From Sipunculus nudus (lineage: Eukaryota > Annelida > Sipuncula > Golfingiida > Sipunculidae): DNA of 64,000 bases. Positions 21,170 to 31,111 of the stretch are shown in pieces (position 1 is the stretch's first letter; the number at the start of each line of letters is the position of its first letter). Made by a program: the position numbers and the translations under genes. The notes beneath the pieces were generated by a model. The model saw only the letters and a program-made list of their open reading frames with translations, did not search any database and was not told the origin of the DNA. The stretch is from the NCBI GenBank assembly GCA_026874595.1, contig CM049306.1:51917019-51981018 (forward strand), given 5' to 3'.

Positions 21170-21279
21170 TGCGGTCTTTCCCAGCCGACAAACTTGAGTG
21201 TACAACGTGTTATCAATCTTGTATTGTTGGATTCTGTTCAGTGAATTGCTTGTGATATTGACTGTTGTTGTTGTTTCAG

Positions 21280-22162
21280 TTACATGATTCTGCGAGACCC
21301 CCGACAGTGCGCGCACGGCCATAACTTCTGTGCATCGTGTATATACGCATGGACGCTAACAGGTGGCGCTGGCAGTCGGACCTGTCCCGCTTGCAGAACA
21401 GAGGGCAGGTACCAGCTGAATTCAGAAGTATCGCAAAAGTTGAACGAAAAGCGTGTCAGGTGTAAGACAAAGCAATGTAAATGGACTGGTTGTTTAAAAG
21501 ATTTTAAGTCTCACCGGCACTCGTACGGGTCGAAACCATCGTCAAAAGAATACGAACTGCCTCCAATCATTGTCAGCAGTCCGAGTTGTTCTACACCGCC
21601 CTCTGGTGTTGGTTTTTCACAACTCACCCCGAGAGGGGACCACATACTGGCAAGACCGTCACCGCGGCGATATGACGCCATGCTTAACCACAGGGTACAG
21701 GCAGATAGAGACCGTTTACGATCGATGATGGACTCATTTTCACAAAGACTGCAAAACAGACGTGAGCAAATTGAAACTTTACACGAACTACGAGAGTCGC
21801 AACGACAAGAACAGTTATCGGAAGTCCACAGTTTAGAGCGCCGCCTAGAGGACGTGTCGGGAAACTTAACGCGGCTGATGGACAATATGAGGCGGGATTC
21901 TGAAAGGTATCGGTCTTACATAACCAGCACCCGTCCAGAAGCACTGCAGCAAATCTTAGATGAGACTGAGCAAGGTATCCAAGCAACAAGAGAAACGCCA
22001 CGAGATACGAATGGGTCACGACCTGTTGGTGGGCAGTCCAAAACGAGGCCAGCGCAGCAAATGTTAGATGAGACCGGGCAAGGTATCCAGGTAACGCCTC
22101 GAGATATGAGAGGGTCAAGAGCCGTTGGTGGACAAACCAAAACGAGACCAGAGCGCAAATAG
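21280..22162 (+). CDS. Exon 2 of the RING-finger / TRAF-like protein
   Basis: With exon 1 this gives 348 residues. The RING is C3HC4: Cys52, Cys55, Cys65, His69, Cys72, Cys75, Cys90, Cys93 (CAHGHNFCASC and CPAC). A short TRAF-type zinc motif follows (Cys116, Cys121, His133), then a Ser/Pro-rich linker and a coiled coil at about 196-268 rich in Arg, Glu and Leu. RING plus TRAF-like zinc plus coiled coil is the layout of RNF41/RNF151/TRAF-related E3 ubiquitin ligases, so an E3 ligase role is inferred. No substrate-binding domain is seen. The C-terminus is a tandem duplication: residues 277-312 and 313-345 both contain QQ-(I/M)-LDET-x-QGIQ and VGGQ-(S/T)-KTRP. The stop is TAG at 22160. The acceptor ttgttgtttcag is strong. 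Confidence 0.87.
21595..21609 (-). promoter_or_regulatory. CTCF-like motif (14 of 15) within RING exon 2
   Basis: The minus strand reads acaccagagggcggt, one mismatch from CCASYAGRKGGCRSY. It is inside coding sequence, so coincidence is possible. Confidence 0.3.
21944..22150 (+). repeat. Tandem duplication within the RING coding sequence
   Basis: Repeat 1 (21944-22051, 36 codons) and repeat 2 (22052-22150, 33 codons) share cagcaaat.ttagatgaga and gttggtgg near their ends. Both are in frame. The length difference falls at the ATRE/V position. Confidence 0.9.
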
Positions 22163-23237
22163 TCATGTGATGTCCAATCGTGTGTAGCTAGATATATATA
22201 TATCTCGGTGCTTTTAAATATCCAACCCCTAAAACAATGCCTATGACGAAATTCGTGATCGCTCGTTGGAGTCTTCATGGTACAGTTCAGCTCTCTGGAT
22301 TGACTGGTCTCTGCTGCTTGGGTCGGTGCCGGTGCGTGGCCCGCTCGGGGCTTTGTGGGTGTGGGTGCTGTGGCTTTCCTCGGTCACCGGTGCGGGTAAA
22401 ACGGTGGAGGCCCTTCGCGACTTTCTGCTTGGCTTGGTGGCATCACGTCTATTTGCTCATTCAAATTTACGCTAAAGGAGCGCGCAGGGCTTTAGTCTTG
22501 ACTACAGCAACCTGTATCTGCTCGATAAAGCAAAACATCTACAGTCAGTCAGCCCTTTAAACCGATAAGAGCAAATACACCAATGCATTTACGGGAAACG
22601 TATTTTGCCGCTGTAGATGGTCACGTGACAGCTAGGGTTTTCTCGTTTAAATCAGACTTAATGCCATGGCAACACGAGAAGCAATGTGTTAAAGTATGTA
22701 ACTCCCACATGTGACGCTACCCGATGTAGATCCGTACTACGTAACGTAATGACGTTTTAGCCGAGCTCCACGGATGGTTCCAAATTGAAGACTCCTCCGT
22801 AGATACATATTTTTGAAATCTTCACTTTAAAACACATTTACCACCAGAGGGCGCTCCGTCGCGCAGTTTTGCGACGTCTGCAGAGAATATCAACTGTGCA
22901 GTAAAAGATCGGATTAAAAGCATTGAAGAAAGATTAGGGAATAACAATTAAAATTTTACGAGAAATTAAAAAAAAATCGAGTTGCTGCTTCTAATATATA
23001 CAAGCTGGGCCTGCAAGTGCTTGCCAGTATGCATGCATCCCTTCGACTATAGTACATATAAACAACATGGCTGTGGCGATCTTACTTTTTGCTGAGAGAT
23101 ATCCCATGAGATGTTGACACTGGCGTATAGTCCATAAATAAAATAGTCACCTCTGGCTTGAGCGGTTGAAGCTAACCTGGACCAATCACATGATGACTGC
23201 GGCGACGGCCACCACTCTCCGCAATATACACGTGCTC
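22163..23237. other. Downstream of the RING gene; no recognised gene
   Basis: Probably the 3' UTR and intergenic DNA. It includes a GC-rich block (22290-22440) and an exact CTCF-like motif at 22841. On the minus strand an open stretch from about 23274 down to 23090, ending at a possible donor (GTAAGA), could be an exon, but no homology is recognised. Confidence 0.4.
22841..22855 (+). promoter_or_regulatory. CTCF consensus site (15 of 15)
   Basis: ccaccagagggcgct fits CCASYAGRKGGCRSY at every position. With equal base frequencies an exact match is expected about 0.015 times in 64 kb on both strands, and less in AT-rich DNA. CTCF is present across bilaterians with a conserved site preference. 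Binding here is untested. Confidence 0.5.
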
Positions 23238-23417
23238 TCACTGCATTCCTTCTACTAAAGTTTATTTCATTCATGAAATGAATTAGTAGGAAAGCAGTGA
23301 GATGAAATGAATTATTAGGAATGCAGTGAGATGAAATGAATTATTAGGAATGCAGTGAGATGAAATGAATTATTAGGAATGCAGTGAGATGAAATGAATT
23401 AGTAAAAAATGCAATGA
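23238..23417. repeat. 29 bp minisatellite with an inverted flanking copy
   Basis: The start atgaaatgaatta recurs at 23273, 23302, 23331, 23360 and 23389, period exactly 29, giving five copies; the first and last are diverged. The preceding 23238-23272 (ctcactgcattcc...tttatttcattc) is an approximate reverse complement of one unit, so the array begins with a hairpin. There are no unique spacers, so it is not CRISPR-like. Confidence 0.92.
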
Positions 23418-23849
23418 GAAAAATAAGTAAAAGGTATGCAATGAAAGCACTGCGGAAGAGTGTTCCGCATAAAAGGACTATTTTATGCATTTACTATATT
23501 ATATTTCATGTTTAACATTTAAGTCTGTATTTTCCAGACCTAGCTACTATTATACAAATTATTAGGAGGAAAATTCTTATGGTGTTACTTTCTTGTTTTG
23601 AATAACGTATGAGTATTTAGACATCGCGACTCTACTTTTATTATAAAGAAGAAAATTTTCTCATAAAAGGCGGGTGCAATGTTAAAGGATGTGTGATAGC
23701 CTTGTTGAAATGTACTTTCATTTTTGTCTATCACTGGTGTTTATTTTGAATAAAATTTTATTGCTTATATGACTATAGTATTTTATGTTAATAGCAAAGC
23801 ACTTTTATTGGACTGTGTATCCTACCCGTTATATAATTCGTATAATAAT

Positions 23850-23896
23850 AATAATAATAAAAATCATAATACTAATAATTATAATAATAATAATGA
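23850..23896. repeat. (ATA)n microsatellite
   Basis: Imperfect run of taa/ata triplets. Confidence 0.85.
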
Positions 23897-24023
23897 GTTA
23901 TCTATGTTATAACTGACGGTGGTCCCATGCACTCCACCTTTGTCACGGAACTCCTCTGTGGCCTTGGTTCGGATATTGACGTTTTTTGTCTTGAACTATC
24001 AAGAATGATGCCTAGTGTCCTAA

Positions 24024-24096
24024 GGGGGGGGGGGGTTCTTATCAATATTCTAGCCAATAACGTTTAAAAAAATAATAATAATAATAATAATAATAA
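24024..24096. repeat. G-run and (ATA)n microsatellite
   Basis: A 12-base G-run (24024-24035), then about 27 bases of (ata)n ending near 24096. Confidence 0.85.
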
Positions 24097-24600
24097 CGAA
24101 ATGTCATTAAAGTAATATTAATACTTAGAAAAGTCATTTGTAATTCGCTATTTCATAATGTTTGAATCACGAGGTATAAATTGAAATCCTCGGCATGAAA
24201 CATATAAATCAGATAGTTATCCCGATATGGTAAACATATTTAAAACGGCCAAACAAGCCAGATTTATTATGAATAAACAACATACTATGAACAGGATTGC
24301 AACACGGCCGTCAAAAGCTTTTATAATGCCTTGGTATATCAAACAAGAGGCGGGAATCGATTTTACGAGGGCCTTTTTCGGTGGGAGATTCTATTATAAA
24401 TACTACCTCCTTCTGCCATACACAAAATGTCGATTCCTTTCTCACATCAGTGACCCCTGGTGACCAGGAAGTATCTTTTGAAACATGTTGAAAAATTGCT
24501 GAGGATACCAAGAAGTACCAAAGATCAGGGTACACCTAAATTTTCAAGAGAAAGGGAAGTATTTACTTAATATTTTTGTATTTTAAAATTTCCTTTCTTC
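24097..24600. other. AT-rich spacer before the LINE
   Basis: No gene is supported. The 5' boundary of the LINE could lie anywhere between here and 24800. Confidence 0.4.
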
Positions 24601-24809
24601 AGTTAAGTCATAACAGTGGGGAGGGTATTACCTAACCCATTGTTATTTGTGGTGGTCAGTGGACCATTAAGCACAAGGCCTCTCATTCACAGGTCATTAG
24701 AAAATTGTTAAGGAGCAATACAATGGGTTGTTAAGCTCAGTTCAATGCCTGGCAGTTTGTTTTGTAAAAACACGAGTACTCACAGGCTTCTATGTGACTC
24801 TGTTGATAT

Positions 24810-25672
24810 ATGCGACTCTTAAAATTTGATATGAATAGCCAATCCAAACGGTCAAGATCTGAATTATCAAGCTCATCCTCAACTTCTCCAGGTAGTCCAC
24901 AGAAAACAAAAAAATTCATCTCAGAAGAATCAGTTGAAAAAATAGAACCTAAAACAATAGCAGGTATCTCTGAACAAGTACTGAAAACCATGTTAAATGA
25001 GTTAGAAACAAAAATAGTTGAAAGAATAACAGAAAGGTATGAAAGAACAGTTCAGGTACTAGAATCTAAGGTAATGAATCTAGAAAAAGAGAACACAGAA
25101 ATGAAAGTAGAAATTGTAAGTCTCTCGGCCAAACTTCAAGCAATTCAAGAAAAATGTATTCAGTCAGAAATTGTAGCAGCTGGAGTAAAGGGAAAAGCTG
25201 TTGAATTGGAGCAATACTCCAGAAAATCCAGTATAAGAGTATATGGTATTCATGAAACTCAAGGTGCAAGGAGAGATGAAAATTGTAAACAGGTCGTCCA
25301 ACAAATATGTAAAGAGAAGTTGGGAGTTGAAATAAATGATTTGGTATTGATGTTGCACATAGGGTGGGTAAACATGTCAACAGTTCACAAAGAAACAATA
25401 CCAGAGCTATTCTTGTCAAATTTGTTAGAAAAGATGTAAAAATGGATATAATGAGAGAGAGACGGAAGTTAAAAGAAACTGGAATTGTTATGGTTGATGA
25501 TCTGTGCAAGGAAATATATGAATTATATAACAGAGTAAAAAAGAATTCCAGGGTTCAAGAAGCTTGGACGTGGGATGGGAAAGTCTTTATCAAAGACTTG
25601 AATGGAGATGTGCGCACTGTGAGGTATGGGGAATCATTAGAACAGTTACCAGTTTTACCTGAAACAATTTAA
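24810..25672 (+). pseudogene. LINE ORF1 (coiled coil plus RRM-like), frameshifted
   Basis: The frame from 24810 (or the in-frame ATG at 24828) has a Ser-rich start, a long Glu/Lys-rich coiled coil (about 24950-25170) and an RRM-like start (RKSSIRVYGI). A one-base indel near 25350 moves the rest (VGKHVNSSQRNNTRAILVKF onward) into another frame, ending at 25672. In L1-type elements ORF1 is an RNA-binding chaperone that assembles with ORF2 protein. About 190 bases separate it from ORF2. Confidence 0.78.
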
Positions 25673-25856
25673 TCTAACAGGTACTGCCAGGCCTAAAAAT
25701 GACCTGAAATTATTTATCATGTTCATGTTACTTGTAATGTTGTATGTTTTTGTGTTTATTACATTTTGCTTCCACCCAATACACATATATTCACTGAGCA
25801 AGTGAAGGGTTATACTGATTATACGTTACAGAAAGAATTGAAAAATATATTAAATA

Positions 25857-28800
25857 GTGTTAAGTGGTACTAACTTTCAAATCCTCTCTTTAAATGTGAG
25901 AGGAATAAGGAATTATATGAAAAGAAGACAGGTGTTCAACTGGATGGTAAAACATAATTCACATATATATAATGGAATTTGTTTTTTACAAGAATGTCAT
26001 AGTAAACAACATGATGAAATATCCTGGTCTAAGCAATAGCGAAGTTCAATGTATTTGTCCCATGGGACAAACAATTCACGTGGTGTATGTATACTTGTTG
26101 GGAAAAATATTGATTTTAAAGAATATGCTAAGTTGATAGATACTGAGGGCAGATACATAATTATTAAATGTGAAATTGAGGGTTTACAATGTATTCTTGT
26201 TATGATATCATTTTGAAATTGAAAAATAATTCTGATGTTGAAGTTATATGGGGTGGAGATTTCAATGTACATTTAACTGAACAGGATGCCGATTGTGGAA
26301 GATTGGTTATTAAGCATAATTCTGTTAAGAAAATATTAAGTATAACTGTTGTTTTAAATTTGTGTGATATATGGCGTATAAAACATAATGACTCTAAGGA
26401 GTATACTTGGCGTTCAGTAACACCTCTTATTCAGAGACGACTAGATTACTTTTTTATATCGAATGAAATACAGTCATATGTTACAAGTTGTGAAATTATA
26501 CCTGCTGTGAATACTGACCACTCAGCTGTGTTACTAAAAATAAATACAATTAAGGATGGAAGGAGAGGACCATCCCATTGGTGTATGAACAATGATCTGC
26601 TTAATGACAATACCTATATAAATAATATAAAAGATAAAATTGCTGAAGGGAAGCAGATGATGAATAATGAAACTGCTCAATGTAAATGGGAATACAACAA
26701 ATTTAAAATAAGAGAATATACTATTACATACAGTAAAAATAAAGCAAAACAAAACAGAGAATATGGTGATAATCTTGAAAAGAGAGTGGCTCAGTTTGAA
26801 AAAATAATTAATTCTACAAGTGACCCCGAAACTTATGAAAAGTACTGCAATCTGAAACAAAAATTGCAGAAATACTATGATAATATTTCTAAAGGTGTGA
26901 TTGTTAGATCTAGAGCCCAGTGGCTGGAGCACGATGAAAGAGGAACAAAATACTTCTTGAATCTTGAAAAACAAAATGGAAAAAGGTCTGTTATACGTGT
27001 ACTGTGTAATGATGGACAGGATGTGACTAATCAAACTGATATTATGGAATGCCTTAAGAAATTTTTCATATCAAAATATCAAAAGAAAAGTAGCTATCAT
27101 GAACATGAACTTAAGAGCTATTTTGAGAGCTTACCATTATGTGATAGTAAGTTAGATGATTTAGAAGCAGAATTGTGTGGAAAACCTATAACACTGAATG
27201 AGGTTCATGTATGTTTGAAGTCAATGAAAAATAACAAAACACCTGGAAATGATGGACTGACTAAAGAATTTTACTTAGCATTGTTTAGTGATCTTGGAGA
27301 ATGCCTCATGGACTGTTTGAATGAGAATTATACTTATGGTTCTCTCACAACAACACAAAAGCAAGCACTTATAAAGTTAATACCAAAGCCTGGAAAAGAT
27401 TTGAAGTATATCAAATCATGGAGACCTATAAGTTTACTTAATGTTGATGTTAAAGTTATAAGTAAAATTCTTGTTCATCGTATAAGGAAGCATCTCTCTA
27501 AATTGATAAAGCCTGATCAATATGCCTTTATACATGGATCCTATTAGAATTATATGGGATGTGCTTCATTATACTGATGTTGAAAATATACCAGGTATAA
27601 TGTTTGCAGCGGATTTAGAAGCTGCATTTGACAGTTTAGACCATGACTTTATGTTTGCAGTTTTGAGATATTTTGGATTTGGTGATTCTTTTATAAAATG
27701 GGTGTTGATATTGCATAAAAACATTCAAAGCGCTGTTTCGAATAATGGGTATACAACAGGTTATTTTACGTTAGAAAGGGGAACTCGCCAAGGAGATCCA
27801 CTTGCAGCGTACTTATTTATCATGGCAATAGAAATATTAGCAATAACGGTTAGGAATGATGAAAATATACGTGGAATAGTAATCGGAAATACTGCAGTTA
27901 AAATGTGTATGTTTGCTGATGACACTACCATATTTGTTCAAGCACTCTCTTTCATGCAGATATTTGAATATTATTCTTCATTGAAATGAAATGTAACCAA
28001 ATCTGAAGCTACTTGTATTGGATCTATGAAAAGTAACAGTGTCATGAATTTACACAATTTGAAGTGGATCGATTTAACAAGGGCAGCCATACAAATTCTT
28101 GGTATATGGTTTTCTTATAATAAAGATATTATATTCAAGGAGAACTTTCAGAGAGTTGAGAATAATCTGAGAACTACGTTAACAATTTGGAAAACCAGGA
28201 ATCTTACAATTTATGGCAGGGCAGAAGTTGCCCGTTCACTTGGGCTTTCAAAGGTTTTGGATGTGACTAAGATGTTAGTACCCCCAACAAAGACTTTGCA
28301 AACCTTGAAGAGACTTCTATGTGATTTTATTTGGAATGCCAGAAAACCAAAAGTTAAATACACCACAATAATCGGAAAATATGAGCAGGGAGGGTTAAAT
28401 GTGCCAGATATTGAGAGCAAAATAAGAACCCAGATGATAATGTGGGCCAAGAGATGTCTTGAGCCACAAGAATCTGTTGTGAAGGAGATGCTTAATTTTA
28501 GACTTAGGAGTATCGGAGGTTTAAGATGTATCCGAGGCAACTTTGATATTAATGTGCTACCAAAAATATTGCCAAAATTTTATGTGAAAATGTTAAAAAT
28601 CTGGGCTGACTATGTATCCGTGGAACCACAGACAGAAGATGAAATAATCTATCAATATGTTTGGAATAACAAATATATAAAAGTAAATGGCATGTCATTA
28701 TATAATAAACGTTTAGAAAATCTGGGAATAAATTATGTGAAAGATTTGTTAAATACAGATGGATCATGGAAAAGCTGGAGAACTTTTCTACAAAACAATA

Positions 28801-29579
28801 CTAGATGTACATTATTGAGCCATATGTACTGGCTACAATTAAAACAGTCAATTCCACAAAGATGGAAAAATAATATATTGAACAAAGAGATAACAAATGT
28901 AAATGTGGAAAAATATATAATTGTGTCTGCGAATGGGATTGAAATACTTGATAATATGAAGTCGAGGCATGTTTACTCTGCCTACATAAGTAATAAATGG
29001 AAAGTTCCTACGACGCAGAAGAGCTGGAATGACATGAATGAAAAGAATAATATTGAAGTTGAATGGGAATATGTGCATAAGGGAATCTATATGGTAACAC
29101 TAGATACCTATCTGAGGGAATTCCAATACAAAATTCTAAATAAGTACATACCTCTTAATGAACAGTTATATAAATGGAAGATAAGTGAAACAGACAAATG
29201 TTCATATTGTTTCAATTATCAGGAAAGTATAATTCATTTATTTTTTGAATGTATGGTGAGTAAGAACTTATATTATAAAATTCAGGCATGGCTACACGAG
29301 TATGAATTGGACCTGCTTAATATATCACTTTCTATTGTAATGTATGGTATTTTACCCATTAACGAAAATAATATCCTTTTTAATCAAATTATATTGTTGT
29401 ACAAATATATACTTTACAAACAAAGAGAGGAGAAGGAATCTTCTTTATTTTCAGTCTTTAAATCAAAACTGAAGTATACAGAGAGAATTGAAAGATGTAT
29501 AGCAAGTGGCAGAGAATTACTGAAAAAGCATAATGATAAGTGGAGCAAACTTAGAAGCTTGTTCGATGATTTAATTTGA
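25857..29579 (+). pseudogene. LINE ORF2: endonuclease and reverse transcriptase, broken
   Basis: The endonuclease begins with ILSLNVRGIRN and CFLQECH. A stop (TAG, 26037) and then a frameshift/deletion near 26195 remove the block that usually reads NVYAPN, after which WGGDFNVHL and TDHSAVLL follow. The RT has TPGNDGLTKEFY, SWRPISLLNVD, FAADLEAAFDSLDH, GTRQGDPLAA and FADD. A small deletion near 27540 shifts frame between the palm motifs, and TGA at 27987 is an in-frame stop. From 28026 the frame is open for 517 codons through the thumb and a C-terminal Cys/His motif (CSYC...HLFFEC, near 29200-29250). No clear ATG starts the ORF in this copy. The element once encoded target-primed reverse transcription machinery and is now dead. 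Confidence 0.87.
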
Positions 29580-29639
29580 CAAGGTCTCTGCATGTCGAAG
29601 TTACTGACTTATTTACAATATATATATATATATATATTT

Positions 29640-29940
29640 GAGTTGAGAGAGCCCACGAACTTCTTTGACCCGAATATTATGACAGATGACCATTGCGCGC
29701 AGTATACTCTTTTTGAGCATGAGTATTATGCCTCGATTATGTCGACAGATCGGGGGACAATAATTTTGTATGTCATCGGGACAATAACTGTATCCGCCAA
29801 AGTTGGGTATTGCAGGAACTATCTTTTCAGCCGAGATCCGCCGCCGCCGCCGCGCTCTTTTAAGTAAAGAACTCCTGAGACCCTAGAACTTATCTTTCTT
29901 AAACCTGGCGTAATAATTGGGTCACATGTGAACTGCTGCC
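29640..29940. other. Spacer with a short CCG run
   Basis: A (CCG)n run of about 14 bases lies at 29838-29852. No gene is supported. Confidence 0.4.
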
Positions 29941-30450
29941 TAACAAAGATTATTTACACCACCTACAATACTTTTCGCGAAGTGTCAATCTGTGCGTCCT
30001 GTTTATAGTGAAAATAGCCCATATCTCAGGCGTGGTTCAATTCATTGAGCCGTGCATGTCCATGGATCTTGAATCCCTCCATCCCGATCTCAGGACTGTT
30101 AGTGCCACTGGTATGCAATCGTTTGCACGTGGTGTTTATCCGTGAGTTTACTCTGGGTGAAATTCACTCATATCTCAAAAGTTGTTCAATGTATCGGCCT
30201 GACATTTGACATGTTCTTCCATCTTGGATATTTTTCTTGTGTACATGACAGGTGTCGCTACCTATAATCACGTATTCGTAGATTGCATTTATCTGAGTAG
30301 AGTTTTGACGAATCCGCCTGAAATTTGCTTGTCAAAAAGATTTTTGATACCTTAATCGTGTACACAAGCCTGGTGGCGCAACCTACAATCGTTTTGGTGC
30401 AGCTTGTAAACATGACTGTAGGCGCCACCTACAATATATTTGGTTTCATC
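29940..30450. repeat. Diverged tandem array, unit about 120-150 bp
   Basis: Related blocks recur: ttcaattcattgagcc (30038), ttcaatgtatcggcc (about 30186), ttgacgaatccgcc (about 30304). Between them are ccacctacaat-like blocks at about 29955, 30258, 30379 and 30428. Divergence is high and unit limits are approximate. Confidence 0.45.
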
Positions 30451-30677
30451 CATCCGTGCATCTTAGGATACCTGGGCATCTCTGATGCCACAAATTTAGA
30501 GGGCTGTCACGTATAAGGAGAGATGCCATGCCTAACTTTATCAATGCCTCTATGATTCGGAGGATACCTGTAGTCGCTTGTCAACTTCTAATATTCTAGT
30601 TTTGAATATATATGTAATCTGTCTGTTGGGTACACACTTGATATCAACTTATATGAAATATGAACCTGACTAACTTT

Positions 30678-30713
30678 AAATTCGGATGCAAATTCGGATG
30701 CAAATTCGGATTT
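30678..30713. repeat. Three copies of a 12 bp repeat
   Basis: aaattcggatgc is repeated in tandem; the last copy is altered. Confidence 0.9.
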
Positions 30714-30878
30714 CTGTCCGGATAATGGAAAAATTTGTTATTAAAATTGCTTGTTATTGATATGGCCTACTCCTTAATGGTGTGATAATATTATTAGTTT
30801 ATAAAGTAAGACAAAGTGCATTCTATATCTGAGTGATATATAGCTGTCACGATTAAAGGATAAGTTTTTCTGCTCAAG

Positions 30879-31070
30879 TTTTGGACAGATTCATTGACCT
30901 GTTCGCACTTAGACAGGCCCAACGACGAAAGATGAGAAGACATTGCAATGACCTTGATAGTGTTGTAAACAAGACAAGCAGAGCAGAAGTATTGCAAAAG
31001 TTGCACAACGACAAACAACCGGTTATCCAGATGGCATTTGCTGTGGCCGTTTTAATTGTGTTGTCATCAG
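30879..31070 (+). CDS. Possible orphan exon (unrecognised, with a hydrophobic segment)
   Basis: A pyrimidine-rich acceptor (tttttctgctcaag) precedes an open stretch, and a donor (catcag|gttatg) follows. The reading frame contains a basic run (RRKMRRH) and the hydrophobic run MAFAVAVLIVL, which might be a membrane segment. It is also open to a stop at 31111. No family is recognised and no partner exon is found in the window. It could be a chance ORF. Confidence 0.22.
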
Positions 31071-31111
31071 GTTATGTAAAACCGTCTTGTGAAATGTTTA
31101 TAACTTTGTGA

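Larger units (their letters stand above)
16134..21279 (+). other. RING-gene intron (5.1 kb)
   Basis: Bounded by GTACGT at 16134 and ttgttgtttcag at 21279. Its repeats are listed separately. A 25-base match to the 49.9/63.2 kb TIR family (tcaaaataaaaatgtttgat, from about 16340) is a possible relic. Nothing else between 16881 and 18573 is recognised. At 20254 a short ORF with the run PKIVVLLTNV is not convincing as an exon. Confidence 0.7.
24600..29640 (+). mobile_element. Decayed LINE retrotransposon of Tx1/L1 type
   Basis: A coiled-coil ORF1 is followed by an ORF2 with AP-like endonuclease and reverse transcriptase, then a short 3' tail ending at a (TA)n run (29618-29637). The domain order and RT motifs (KSWRPISLLNVDVKVISKIL, GTRQGDPLAAYLF, FADD) are those of L1/Tx1-clade LINEs. 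Both ends are uncertain, and no target duplication could be identified by eye. Several frameshifts and stops make it inactive. Confidence 0.85.

Noticed and set aside
22266-22475. 69-codon ORF with a GAGKT (Walker A-like) string
   Set aside because: The string lacks a P-loop fold context, the region is GC-rich with overlapping ORFs in other frames, and it most likely belongs to the RING-gene 3' UTR.
23273-23417. CRISPR-like array
   Set aside because: The 29 bp units are directly contiguous with no spacers, and the host is a eukaryote; it is a minisatellite.
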